A stretch of 64,000 bases of DNA from NCBI GenBank assembly GCA_945876035.1, contig CAMCMU010000014.1, positions 23,153 to 87,152 of the forward strand, given 5' to 3'. The notes below the pieces were generated by a model. The model was not told the origin of the DNA. It did no database searches and saw only the letters and a program-made list of their open reading frames with translations. The first letter of the stretch is position 1, and the number at the start of each line of letters is the position of its first letter. Shown in pieces: positions 17,618-26,269 of the stretch. The stretch is from Schlesneria paludicola DSM 18645 (lineage in GTDB: Bacteria > Planctomycetota > Planctomycetia > Planctomycetales > Planctomycetaceae). The position numbers were made by a program, and so were the translations under genes.

Positions 17618-20600
17618 ATGAATGACTCAATTGTCGGCACGGAAGATCACCAGCCGATTTCCCTGTCGGATCGGTCGCGATCCGATGCGGAACCAACCCC
17701 CCCAGACAAGTTGAGCCGTACCGCAGTGATGAAACAGCAGTCGATCGGTAATCCCCCTGAGAAACAATCACCGCGCAGCCTATTTTGTCTGATGGCCGTT
17801 CAGTTTTTGACGGTCCTGAATGACAACACGTTTCGGTGGCTGGCCGTGGCCATTGCAAAGCCTGTGTTGGGTTCCGCCACGGCATTGTCGCTGGGTTTGG
17901 CTGGATTCACGTTGCCGTTCATCGTTTTCGCGACCCCGGCCGGGTATCTCGCGGATCGCTTCTCAAAAGTCGCCGTAATACGCACCTGCAAGGTTGCCGA
18001 GATCGTCATCATGTTGCTCGGATGCTCGGCCATCCTCTCGGGTCAGATGACCTTACTGTTCCTCGTCGTGATGCTCACGGGGGCGATGGCAGCACTCTTT
18101 TCCCCGGCCAAATGCGGTAGCATTCCGGAGCAGGTCGATGAATCGAGGTTATTGCAGGTCAATGGTTGGATGAGCCTGATGACTGTCGTTCCCGCCGCGT
18201 TCGGATTTCTTTTTGGCAATCTGTTGGCCGATCGTATTCAGCCGACGCCGAGCACTGTTATCACCGCCTCGTCACTGGCTCCCGTCGCGGCAACGCTCTT
18301 GAGCGTTGCCGTTGTCGGATGGATCTTGAGTTACGGCATTCGTGCGTTTCCTTCGGCAGATCCCGCCCGAAAGATTCCGTGGAATCCGCTTGCAGATATC
18401 GCTTCATCATTTCGGCTGTTGGCCCATGACCCACCGCTATTGCGTGCGGCCTGGGGTATCGCATTTTTTTGGATTCTGGCTTCGCTGGCTCAGATGAACA
18501 TGGATCAGCTGGGACAGAAAGATCTCCGCGTATCCCAGGATATGATTGGTTGGATGGGTCTGTGGCTTGTGCTGGGGCTCGGCGTTGGCAGCGTGCTCGC
18601 AGGATGGTGGTCCGTCGGTCATGTCGAGTTGGGGATTGTTCCGCTGGGTGCGATTGGCATGGCGTTCTGGTCCATGATGTTATGCCTAGCCGGCTTTTAT
18701 GGATCCTCGATGCCCCATGAGTCATTCACGGTGGCCTGCCTTTCCCTGTTCGCTTTGGGCATCAGTGCAGGACTTTTCGATGTTCCACTGGAGGCATACC
18801 TGCAACAGAGGGCCGAAGCGCGTCATCTTGGCCAAGTGGTCTCGGCGACAAACTTTTTGGCGTTCACCGGGATCCTCCTGATTTCGGGGCTGTACTATGT
18901 CGCCCGGGATCTGGTCAATCTGTCGCCGAGTTTTATTTTTCTGATCGCGGGATTGGGAACCATTCCTGTCGCGATTTACATTGTCTGGTTGTTGCCAGGA
19001 GCCACAATTCGCTTCGCCGTGTGGCTGGCAATCCAGACCGTCTACAGAGTGCGAGTCTACGGTCTGGAGAACGTTCCCAAAACCGGCGCCGCGATGCTCA
19101 CCCCGAACCATGTCACGTTTGCAGACGGCGTTTTGCTAATGCTGCAGATTCCACGACTGACGCGATTCATCGTCTACGCCAACTTTGTCAATCATCCCCA
19201 ACTCAACTGGTTGGCGCGTCTGTACGAGGTCATTCCGATCAAGTCTGACGGAGGCCCAAAGTCACTCATTCAGTCTCTTCGAACGGCGAGGGAGGCATTG
19301 GTCGATGGCAGCCTCGTCTGCATTTTTCCCGAAGGTCAATTAACACGCACCGGACAATTGCAGGCCTTTCAACCGGGAATGCTCAAGATCCTTCAGGGGA
19401 CGAGTGCACCAATCATACCGGTTTATCTCCATGGTTTGTGGGGCAGTATTTTCAGTTTTCGTGGCGGCAAATTTTTCAACAAGTGGCCGCGTCGCTGGCC
19501 CTATCCCCTGTCAATTCATTTTGGGAAACCGATTGCCCCGCCGAAGTGTTCCGCGGAAATTCGTTTCGCTGTTCAAGAACTGGGAGCTGATGCCGTGGAA
19601 GCCGACAAATTCAGAGAACTGACCCCTGCACGGCAACTGATTCGGTCGTACAAGAAGTCGCGACATCGCCACCGAATTGCCGACTCCAGCGGAGTCGAAT
19701 TTTCCGGCGGCAAAGTGCTGGCGTCTGTTCTTGCCCTGCGGCGAGTCCTCCTGCGGCATGTGTTTTCCTCCAACGAACCAAACGTCGGCATCCTGTTACC
19801 CCCATCGGCCGGCTGCTCGCTGGCAAATTTTGCGGTGACATTGTCTGGGCGAGTCCCCGTCAATTTGAACTACACCATGTCCGAAAGAGACATCAACTAT
19901 TGCATTCAAGACGCCCGATTAAAGCATGTCATCACCAGCAAACAGCTGCTGGAGAAAAAGCCGATGAACCTCGACGTTCCTTTGGTCTTTTTGGAAGATT
20001 TGAAAGAGCAGGTGCGTAGCTTCGACAAATTGTTGGCGGGCCTCGGGAGCTTTGTGCTTCCCAGTTGGATCTTGGAACGGGTTTTGGGCCAAAGGAGGAC
20101 GCCGATTGATGGTTTGGCAACGATCATCTATACCTCGGGTTCCACCGGCGAACCCAAGGGTGTGATGCTGTCTCATCATAATATTTCAGCGACCATCGAC
20201 GCCATCAATCAAGTTGCTCAGGTGGAGGAACACGATGTCGTCTTGGGTGTTGTTCCGATCTTCCATTCACTCGGATTTCTGGCCACGTTGTGGATGCCCG
20301 TTCTGTTGAACGCGAAGGTGGTTTACCACGTCAATCCGCTCGATGCGCGTGAGATTGGAAGGCTCGCTCAGAAGCACGGAGCCACAATCCTCTTCGGGAC
20401 CCCAACCTTCCTGCGGGGATACCTTAAGCGAGTCGACAAAGAACAATTCAGCAAACTCGATCTGGTCGTCGTGGGCGCAGAGAAACTGCCTCTCGAACTG
20501 GCCGAGCAATTTCGTGACAAGTTCGGCGTCCTTCCGTCGGAGGGCTACGGGACGACAGAGACATCGGGACCGGCATCCGTCAACATTCCCGATCATCGTT

Positions 20601-21208
20601 GTGAACAGACCGAACAAAAGGGAACGAAACTGGGGACAGTGGGCCGGCCCTTGCCCGGTGTCGTCGCTCGTGCCCTGGACCTCGAAACTCGCCAGCCACT
20701 CGGAATCGACCGAGAAGGCTTGATCCAGATCAAGGGGCCGAACATTATGCTTGGTTACTGGAACCAACCGGAAAAAACGGCTGCCGTACTCAAGAATGGC
20801 TGGTACGACACGGGTGACATGGGGCTGATTGACGCCGATGGGTTCATACACATCACCGGGCGTTTAAGCCGCTTTTCAAAAATCGGGGGTGAGATGGTTC
20901 CGCATCTGAAAATTGAGGCCTGCTTACAGGAAATCGTTGATGATCCCAACAATAGTGATGCCGGAATTCAAATCGCAGTGACCGCAGTTCCTGACGAAAA
21001 GAAGGGCGAACGGCTGGTCGTTCTGCATCGGCCGATGATGAAGACCGTGGCCCATGTCATCGAAGAACTGTCGCGGTGCGACCTCCCCAACCTGTGGATT
21101 CCTGCGTACGATAGCTTCATCGAAGTTGCGGAAATTCCACTGCTTGGAACAGGTAAACTGGATCTACGCGGAATCAAGCAACTGGCTTTGGAAAAAGCAA
21201 AACGATAA
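17618..21208 (+). CDS. Trifunctional MFS (LplT-like) - PlsC acyltransferase - acyl-ACP/CoA synthetase (Aas-like) fusion
   Basis: A single protein of about 1196 residues (ATG at 17618, with a TTG six bases earlier also open). Positions below count from that TTG. Residues about 57-465 are an MFS transporter with about 12 helices, including GYLADRFSKV (loop 2-3). Residues about 470-665 are a PlsC/LPLAT acyltransferase with NHVTFADG (H500-x4-D505) and FPEGQLTRTG (573-580). Residues about 690-1198 are an AMP-forming ligase with YTSGSTGEPKGVMLSHHN, EGYGTTETSG, YDTGDMGLIDADGFIHITGR and SRFSKIGGEMVP. In E. coli, LplT imports lysophospholipid and Aas re-acylates it, from separate adjacent genes. This protein would do transport and re-acylation together. 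The roles are inferred by homology, and all catalytic motifs look intact. Confidence 0.92.
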   Translation: MNDSIVGTEDHQPISLSDRSRSDAEPTPPDKLSRTAVMKQQSIGNPPEKQSPRSLFCLMAVQFLTVLNDNTFRWLAVAIAKPVLGSATALSLGLAGFTLPFIVFATPAGYLADRFSKVAVIRTCKVAEIVIMLLGCSAILSGQMTLLFLVVMLTGAMAALFSPAKCGSIPEQVDESRLLQVNGWMSLMTVVPAAFGFLFGNLLADRIQPTPSTVITASSLAPVAATLLSVAVVGWILSYGIRAFPSADPARKIPWNPLADIASSFRLLAHDPPLLRAAWGIAFFWILASLAQMNMDQLGQKDLRVSQDMIGWMGLWLVLGLGVGSVLAGWWSVGHVELGIVPLGAIGMAFWSMMLCLAGFYGSSMPHESFTVACLSLFALGISAGLFDVPLEAYLQQRAEARHLGQVVSATNFLAFTGILLISGLYYVARDLVNLSPSFIFLIAGLGTIPVAIYIVWLLPGATIRFAVWLAIQTVYRVRVYGLENVPKTGAAMLTPNHVTFADGVLLMLQIPRLTRFIVYANFVNHPQLNWLARLYEVIPIKSDGGPKSLIQSLRTAREALVDGSLVCIFPEGQLTRTGQLQAFQPGMLKILQGTSAPIIPVYLHGLWGSIFSFRGGKFFNKWPRRWPYPLSIHFGKPIAPPKCSAEIRFAVQELGADAVEADKFRELTPARQLIRSYKKSRHRHRIADSSGVEFSGGKVLASVLALRRVLLRHVFSSNEPNVGILLPPSAGCSLANFAVTLSGRVPVNLNYTMSERDINYCIQDARLKHVITSKQLLEKKPMNLDVPLVFLEDLKEQVRSFDKLLAGLGSFVLPSWILERVLGQRRTPIDGLATIIYTSGSTGEPKGVMLSHHNISATIDAINQVAQVEEHDVVLGVVPIFHSLGFLATLWMPVLLNAKVVYHVNPLDAREIGRLAQKHGATILFGTPTFLRGYLKRVDKEQFSKLDLVVVGAEKLPLELAEQFRDKFGVLPSEGYGTTETSGPASVNIPDHRCEQTEQKGTKLGTVGRPLPGVVARALDLETRQPLGIDREGLIQIKGPNIMLGYWNQPEKTAAVLKNGWYDTGDMGLIDADGFIHITGRLSRFSKIGGEMVPHLKIEACLQEIVDDPNNSDAGIQIAVTAVPDEKKGERLVVLHRPMMKTVAHVIEELSRCDLPNLWIPAYDSFIEVAEIPLLGTGKLDLRGIKQLALEKAKR

Positions 21209-21588
21209 CTGAAATCCACAGTGGATCGCCGGCCGGCTCGAGACAATATTGCTTAGACAATGTTGCTTAGACAATGTGGAGGTTTTTTAGAAGGTCAATG
21301 CCGATCGACGACCCTGCCGACAATCAGCATTTTTGCAGAATCGCTGATGCGGAATGCCTCGCGCCCGCACTCCGTCCCCGAGATGTTCGCCGGCCAAAAG
21401 TGCATTGGTGGGCTGTTTTCTATGGAGCAGGTATTGTTGGCCGAATGCGCAGCCATGGTTGATCAATTCACTGATGCAGGTACACTTTCTCCACCTGACA
21501 AATCGGTCGCGTGGGTTGACCATGCGAGCTTTTGTATTCCGTGACTGAATCACTCCCCCCCCAAAAAATTACAGAAGAAGGCTTCCCG
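21209..21588. other. Intergenic region with a short tandem repeat
   Basis: This 380-base gap holds the tandem repeat at 21241-21279 and presumably the promoter of the DUF1080 gene. Plus-strand open frames here have no recognisable product. No terminator-like hairpin was found. Confidence 0.4.
21241..21279. repeat. 14-bp tandem repeat, about 2.8 copies
   Basis: AGACAATATTGCTT is followed by AGACAATGTTGCTT and a partial third copy, AGACAATGTGG. It lies 33 bases after the fusion-gene stop. The copies differ at one base, so this is a young or conserved micro-repeat. No function is evident. Confidence 0.8.
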
Positions 21589-22224
21589 ATGACTCGATTC
21601 ATGAGCTGCCTGATGTTGACCGCGTTGACTTTGATCGGATCGGCTGATGCGGCTGAACCGGATCAGGATGGTTTCGTTCAACTCTTCGACGGCAAGTCGT
21701 TTGAGGGTTGGAAAGCCAATGAAAACAAGAACAGTTGGAAGATTTTGGATGGCGCGATTGTGGCCAACGGTTCGAGAAGCCATGTGTTCTATGTGGGAGA
21801 CGACAAGCCATTCATCAATTTTGAGTTGCGAGTGGACGTCAAAACTGAAGCCGATTCCAACGGTGGAATTTACTTCCACACAAAGTTTCAGGAGCAGGGT
21901 TGGCCAAAATATGGTTTTGAGGCGCAGGTCAATAATTGCCCAAAAAAGGATCCCATCAAGACAGGTAGCCTGTATGGTGTGAAAAACGTTTTTGAGCTTC
22001 ATGTGAAGGACGGTGAGTGGTACACCGAGACCGTCATCGTCAATGGTAAGAACGTCAAGATTAAGGTCAACGACACGATCGTCACTGATTATACCGAGCC
22101 CGCTGACAAGCAACCGGAGCCTGATTACACGCATAAACTCGACGAAGGAACCTTCGCATTGCAGGCGCATGACCCGGGGAGCACCGTTCACTTCAAAAAT
22201 ATTCGCGTGAAGAGGCTCGATTGA
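21589..22224 (+). CDS. Secreted DUF1080 (3-keto-disaccharide hydrolase-type) protein
   Basis: A 211-residue exported protein with a signal peptide (MSCLMLTALTLIGSADAA, cleavage after about residue 22). I use the ATG at 21589 because AGAAG lies just upstream and the leader follows directly. An upstream TTG in frame adds 19 residues that do not fit a leader. The mature domain is a jelly-roll glycan-binding/hydrolase fold: FVQLFDGKSFEGWKANEN, SWKILDGAIVANG, SNGGIYFHTKFQ, YGFEAQVNN, DYTEPADKQPEPDYTHKLDE and FALQAHDPGSTVHFKNIRVK at the C-terminus. Planctomycetes carry many copies. The family includes 3-ketoglucoside hydrolases, but most members are untested. It appears to be transcribed alone. Confidence 0.88.
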   Translation: MTRFMSCLMLTALTLIGSADAAEPDQDGFVQLFDGKSFEGWKANENKNSWKILDGAIVANGSRSHVFYVGDDKPFINFELRVDVKTEADSNGGIYFHTKFQEQGWPKYGFEAQVNNCPKKDPIKTGSLYGVKNVFELHVKDGEWYTETVIVNGKNVKIKVNDTIVTDYTEPADKQPEPDYTHKLDEGTFALQAHDPGSTVHFKNIRVKRLD

Positions 22225-22660
22225 TTTCGATGGCACACAGCAACGATTATGTAGCGAGCCCGACGATTAAAGAAACGTGCACGAGGGGACTGTTTTTCAA
22301 CCCTCCGCCAGATGTGTTCAGGACAGGCTCAGAGACGATGGACTGCCCCGGCTGAAAGACCTGAGCCAAGATCGCCTCTTGCCGTTTTAGGATCTATGGC
22401 CGAATGGAGTCTGGTACTCTCTCAACCCAGCCGAACAGACGTTCATCTTTGAACGGGGGAGGCGAGAAGTCCGAGACAGACGCGGGACCCCACGCAGACA
22501 GCATCGGATGACATTGACCATCACAACGCAAAATCCAAACCGTTTTTCTTGACGAAGAACGCGGCAGACATTCCGGAAAACGTGAAAGGTGCCAGAGCGG
22601 CCGTGTCAGATCCCCTCTACCTGAGACACGACGCCAGGCGTGTCATTTTGCTCCACAAAG
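22225..22660. other. Intergenic region between convergent genes
   Basis: This 436-base gap lies between the 3' ends of the DUF1080 and beta-helix genes. A small hairpin (CGTTCA 22440-22445 with TGAACG 22450-22455) is the only structure seen. No gene is evident. Confidence 0.4.
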
Positions 22661-23707
22661 TCACCGCCGGTTGTGTTCCCACGGACCGGTCTTGGTGAAG
22701 TTGCCGTCGAGTAACGTTGACGGAGCGATATCAAATTGAAAGGTCAGGGGGATGATGTGATTTCCGGAGAGCCTGTTGAAGTCTGGGCCTTCCGTCGAGA
22801 TTGAGGCGCTGATCAGACCCGAAGTGATGCTCACGCCGCTGCAGTTTTCGATTCGAATGGTTCCGTAAAAAAAACAGCAATTTGCGATTGCCATGCCATG
22901 GGTGACGTTTCTGGCCCAGAGAGCGTAGCGTTGGTTGTGATTCACGAGGCAGCCCGTGATACTGCCGTGCGATCCGTTTTCATGATCGACGATGACAAGA
23001 CCATCCCTGTTGTCGCCAATATTCGAACTAGCGATGTTGGTGTTTCCTGCGTGAATTATCAGGCCAGTGAGATTGTGATGGCAGTGCAGGTGTGATGCCG
23101 TGATGTATTCGGCTCGCGTGTCAAACCGGATGCCAATAAAATTTTCCCGAGCCGTGATGCGGGTCAGCGTTCCGCCGTCTGTGAACCCCGACGCTCGGTT
23201 GTTTGAGCGGATAATCTGCAGTCCCGCTCCGTCACAGTTTCGGATCGTGACGCCGGAGACTTCATAACCCCAACAGGCCTCAATCACCATCCCGTGAGCC
23301 GCTCGATCAGTCCGTTTCTGCCACGCGCCGATCGCTTCGCCTTGGATCGTGAGATCTCGTAATTTCCAAGCGGTCGATGTTTGTTGAAGAAACACGGGTT
23401 GCTCCCCGAATGCCTGTAAGACGGTCCCGGGGCCAGTGCCGATGACCGTGACATTTTCGGGAATCGTGACAGCCTGAATGCGATACGTTCCCGGCCCGAT
23501 TTGGACAACTCCGGGTCCCGCATTCAGGGCCTTTTTCAGAGCCGAAGAGTCGTCACGCGTCGTCATACTGCCATCGGGCATCGTGCCGTCGTCATTGCGG
23601 AAATCCGACAACAGCCGTTCCGCGGTCGCGGAAATCGTTGGATTCGGCTGCGCACTCACCAGACTGGCGATCAAAAAACAACAACACAAGGCAACGATCC
23701 AGCGCAT
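22661..23707 (-). CDS. Secreted right-handed beta-helix protein (pectate-lyase-like fold)
   Basis: A 348-residue exported protein. The leader MRWIVALCCCFLIASLVSAQ has a cleavage site after the Ala. A start region with DDSSALKKALNAGPGVVQIG and PGTYRIQAVTIPENVTVIGT matches the N-cap of pectate-lyase-like/polygalacturonase-like helices. Repeated short turns such as VSGVTIRNCDGAGLQI, LTRITARENFIGIRF, YITASHLHCHHNLTGLII and NTNIASSNIGDNRDGLVIVD form the helix rungs. No catalytic triad can be assigned. It could be a polysaccharide lyase, an epimerase or a binding protein. It is on the minus strand with no same-strand partner nearby. Confidence 0.82.
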   Translation of the reverse strand: MRWIVALCCCFLIASLVSAQPNPTISATAERLLSDFRNDDGTMPDGSMTTRDDSSALKKALNAGPGVVQIGPGTYRIQAVTIPENVTVIGTGPGTVLQAFGEQPVFLQQTSTAWKLRDLTIQGEAIGAWQKRTDRAAHGMVIEACWGYEVSGVTIRNCDGAGLQIIRSNNRASGFTDGGTLTRITARENFIGIRFDTRAEYITASHLHCHHNLTGLIIHAGNTNIASSNIGDNRDGLVIVDHENGSHGSITGCLVNHNQRYALWARNVTHGMAIANCCFFYGTIRIENCSGVSITSGLISASISTEGPDFNRLSGNHIIPLTFQFDIAPSTLLDGNFTKTGPWEHNRR

Positions 23708-24609
23708 GCATCTGCTCCATCTCTCAAGAGTTGGCGGTGTCGGTGAGCTTATTCGAGCGCTCGATTGTATAGGAAAGTCCGTGCGATCGTAATCTTAGGG
23801 GACGATGACAGGCGGGCTTGCCATGGATCTCGGTGAGCGACGGCATCGCAATCTGCATCTGGGGGACGGAGGTCGACAGGTTGCTAAAGCACATCGGAGA
23901 GCCGATGGAGATTCAAGACCCTTCCGTCCGGCGAGCGATATTTTCGGGGATGAAGTTCATGCGTGTTCTTCGCCGTTCGGTCAGCCTGACAGCGTCGTCT
24001 GCCAGAGTCCGCTCCGTCGATCGATACGGATCGCATCGCGGGATCGCGCCCGGTTCCAGTCGCGCCATCCGAAGGGGGATCACCGAGTCTCTAGCCGTCG
24101 GCGTGTTTCACCAAATTCCACGATCCGCATCACGAGATCCGGGCGGCGAGGCGGAGTCGATGATTGCTTTCGAATGGAGCAAAAGTTCAATCATGGTTTA
24201 CAGCCAATCCATGCGATTAAGGACCAGCGTTTGTCTGCGTGACAAACCGAGTGAGCGACACTAACGTCTGCCGAGTCGGCGGAGGAATCCACGTCAATAA
24301 CGGTTGGCCGTGCGACAATCCGGCCCGCTCAATAATGCTATACCGTCAAGCCGTTGCCGCTTTCGATGGCCATCGCTAAGATTCGGAGACTCGTGCTTTG
24401 TCGTCTTGCACGGTTGCCAAACAAATCTCTGCTTCTTCGCCGAATGTGCCCTTTGTGGCGACACACCAAAAACCCTTGGTCCAGTCGCGAGATTGCTTGA
24501 CCAAGCAATGTGTCTTCGTAAACGGATTTGTCTTTTAGATGTCGATCGCTGCTCAACAAATAAACATCAACAAATAAACAACGGACAGACGAGGGATACA
24601 GGACCTGAA
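23708..24609. other. 900-bp region without a recognisable gene
   Basis: Two mutually overlapping plus-strand open frames (23805-24242 and 23818-24264) have Arg/Ser-rich, low-complexity-like translations and no family resemblance. On the minus strand short stretches such as RRTRMNFIPENIARRTEGS are interrupted by stops, which could be a decayed gene. The region should contain promoters for the beta-helix gene (leftward) and for mrp (rightward). Confidence 0.35.
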
Positions 24610-25680
24610 ATGCTCACTGAAATGCAGTTGTTGGAGCCATTGCAAACTTGCCAAGATCCGGAACTTGGCCGTTCGTTTGGTGAGCTCAAGATGCTCGCCG
24701 GAGCTAGTCTCGGATCAGGTAACGTGCTGAACGTGACCATTGATTTGCCGACTCCAGCCTATCCGCGACGGGCGAGAATTACAGAACTTGTTCAATCGAA
24801 ATTACGTCAGGCGTTTCCCGATATCGCGACGGTCGCTGTTAGCTACATCTCGAATGTCCGGGGCAAAATGAGCGGTGGCACAATCGGCTTGAGAGCGAAG
24901 AATGTGATTGCCGTAGGGAGCGGTAAGGGAGGTGTCGGAAAGAGTACGATTGCCGCGTCCCTTGCCTACGGACTGCAGACACTGGGGTGCAAAGTCGGGC
25001 TGATGGATGCCGACGTCTACGGCCCCAGCATTCCACACATGGTCGGCTCACAGGGTGCCCCGTCTGCGGTCAAACATACGACTTCCACGGGCGAAACATT
25101 CGAACGAATGGAGCCAATCATTGCGGATGGGCTCAAGGTGATGTCGATGGCGTATTTCGTGAAGCCGGATCAAGCTGTCATCTGGCGTGGTCCGATGCTT
25201 CACAAGGCGATTACACAATTTCTCAAAGACACCGATTGGGGCGAACTCGATTATCTAATCATCGACCTACCGCCCGGCACGGGTGATGTTTCACTGACAC
25301 TGTCTCAGATCGTTGGATTGGCTGGAGCGATTGTGGTTTGTACTCCGCAACAAGTCGCCCTACTGGATGCGATCAAGGCCGTCAGCATGTTCCGGCAGGT
25401 GAAAATTCCACTGCTGGGTGTTGTCGAAAATATGACCGGAGAGATCTTCGGACGAGGTGGCGCGCGCCGCAAAGCGGAAGAGTTGGGTATTCCATTTCTC
25501 GGCGAATTGCCAATCGATTCGGGCATTCGAATCCGGGGCGACGACGGCCGTATTTCCAGTTTATTCAATGACGACAATCCCTCCAAAGAACCCCTGTTAC
25601 ACATTTGCCAGCAAGCCGCGATACAGGTTGCCAAGCAACTGCTTCACGCGCCACAAATGCCTCAACTCGAGATCCTTTAA
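24610..25680 (+). CDS. mrp: Mrp/NBP35-type P-loop ATPase (ApbC) with N-terminal MIP18 domain, lacking CxxC
   Basis: A 356-residue Fe-S carrier/assembly ATPase of the ApbC/Mrp family. I start at the ATG at 24610, where the MIP18 (DUF59) domain begins (MQLLEPLQTCQDPELGRSFG). The open frame extends 102 codons upstream without homology. Residues 5-82 are MIP18. The P-loop is GSGKGGVGKSTIAASL (Walker A about 105-113), followed by GLMDADVYGPSIPHMVG, YLIIDLPPGTGDVSLTL and VVCTPQQVALLDAIKAVSMF. After VVENM most family members have a CxxC that bridges a [4Fe-4S] cluster across the dimer. Here the text runs VVENMTGEIFGRGGARRKAE, so the Cys pair is missing. ATPase function looks intact, but cluster binding by the usual site is doubtful. 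Confidence 0.92.
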   Translation: MLTEMQLLEPLQTCQDPELGRSFGELKMLAGASLGSGNVLNVTIDLPTPAYPRRARITELVQSKLRQAFPDIATVAVSYISNVRGKMSGGTIGLRAKNVIAVGSGKGGVGKSTIAASLAYGLQTLGCKVGLMDADVYGPSIPHMVGSQGAPSAVKHTTSTGETFERMEPIIADGLKVMSMAYFVKPDQAVIWRGPMLHKAITQFLKDTDWGELDYLIIDLPPGTGDVSLTLSQIVGLAGAIVVCTPQQVALLDAIKAVSMFRQVKIPLLGVVENMTGEIFGRGGARRKAEELGIPFLGELPIDSGIRIRGDDGRISSLFNDDNPSKEPLLHICQQAAIQVAKQLLHAPQMPQLEIL

Positions 25681-26269
25681 TCCATTCCTGGGCAAAATTT
25701 GCGCCGCTGATTCGGTTTACCGATTCACGCCATTCCAAATACCGGATGCAATTCGAGTTGTTGTGTGTCCGCTTTGGCGATACCGGTCATCGTCAAAAAA
25801 TAACGCGTCAGTGATATTTCCGAGCCTTTGGGTGGTTGTGGTGGTGTGGGATCTCGCCGAGCAGATCGCTAGGGCCAAGAACCCGATTCAAAAATTTTTG
25901 TCAGGGACATCAACACACGCAACCCCGCAACACGATCCCGCGATGGTTCAAATCAGGGACTGATCGATCCCCCTCCTGTGTTCCAATCAGCGTGAACATT
26001 CGGTGTTGAAAATGGATCCGTGCTAGGGGGCAATGAAGGCGACACGAGTCCGCTGTTCCAACGAGCGTCGGATGGGCGTGGGATCTGGCGAATTCTTTTC
26101 AGCCGACAACTCCGAGTGATTCACTCGTTGTCCAGAAGCCCCGCAGCACCGATTTCCGCGACTCTTGAGAAGGTCTGGAGTGACGCCGGCAGAGACCTCG
26201 GTCGCTATTTTAATCGATTCAGGCGGCCGCTCGCACCAAAACGAGTGGAACACAAAGGAGGCCTTGCAG
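25681..26269. other. Intergenic region between convergent mrp and glycosyltransferase genes
   Basis: In this 589-base gap no gene is recognisable. It includes CAAAAAATAACG at 25794, a partial match to the motif at 5011 and 15313. No terminator with a clear U-tract was found. Confidence 0.4.

Noticed and set aside
21550..22236. 228-codon minus-strand frame
   Set aside because: It is the antisense shadow of the DUF1080 gene, whose product is clearly recognisable on the plus strand.
23805..24264. Two overlapping plus-strand frames of about 145 codons
   Set aside because: They overlap each other in different frames and read as Arg/Ser-rich noise. No ribosome site or family likeness.
25930..25965. 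GGTTCAAATC resembling a tRNA T-loop
   Set aside because: The flanking bases do not form a T-stem, and no acceptor or anticodon arm is present.
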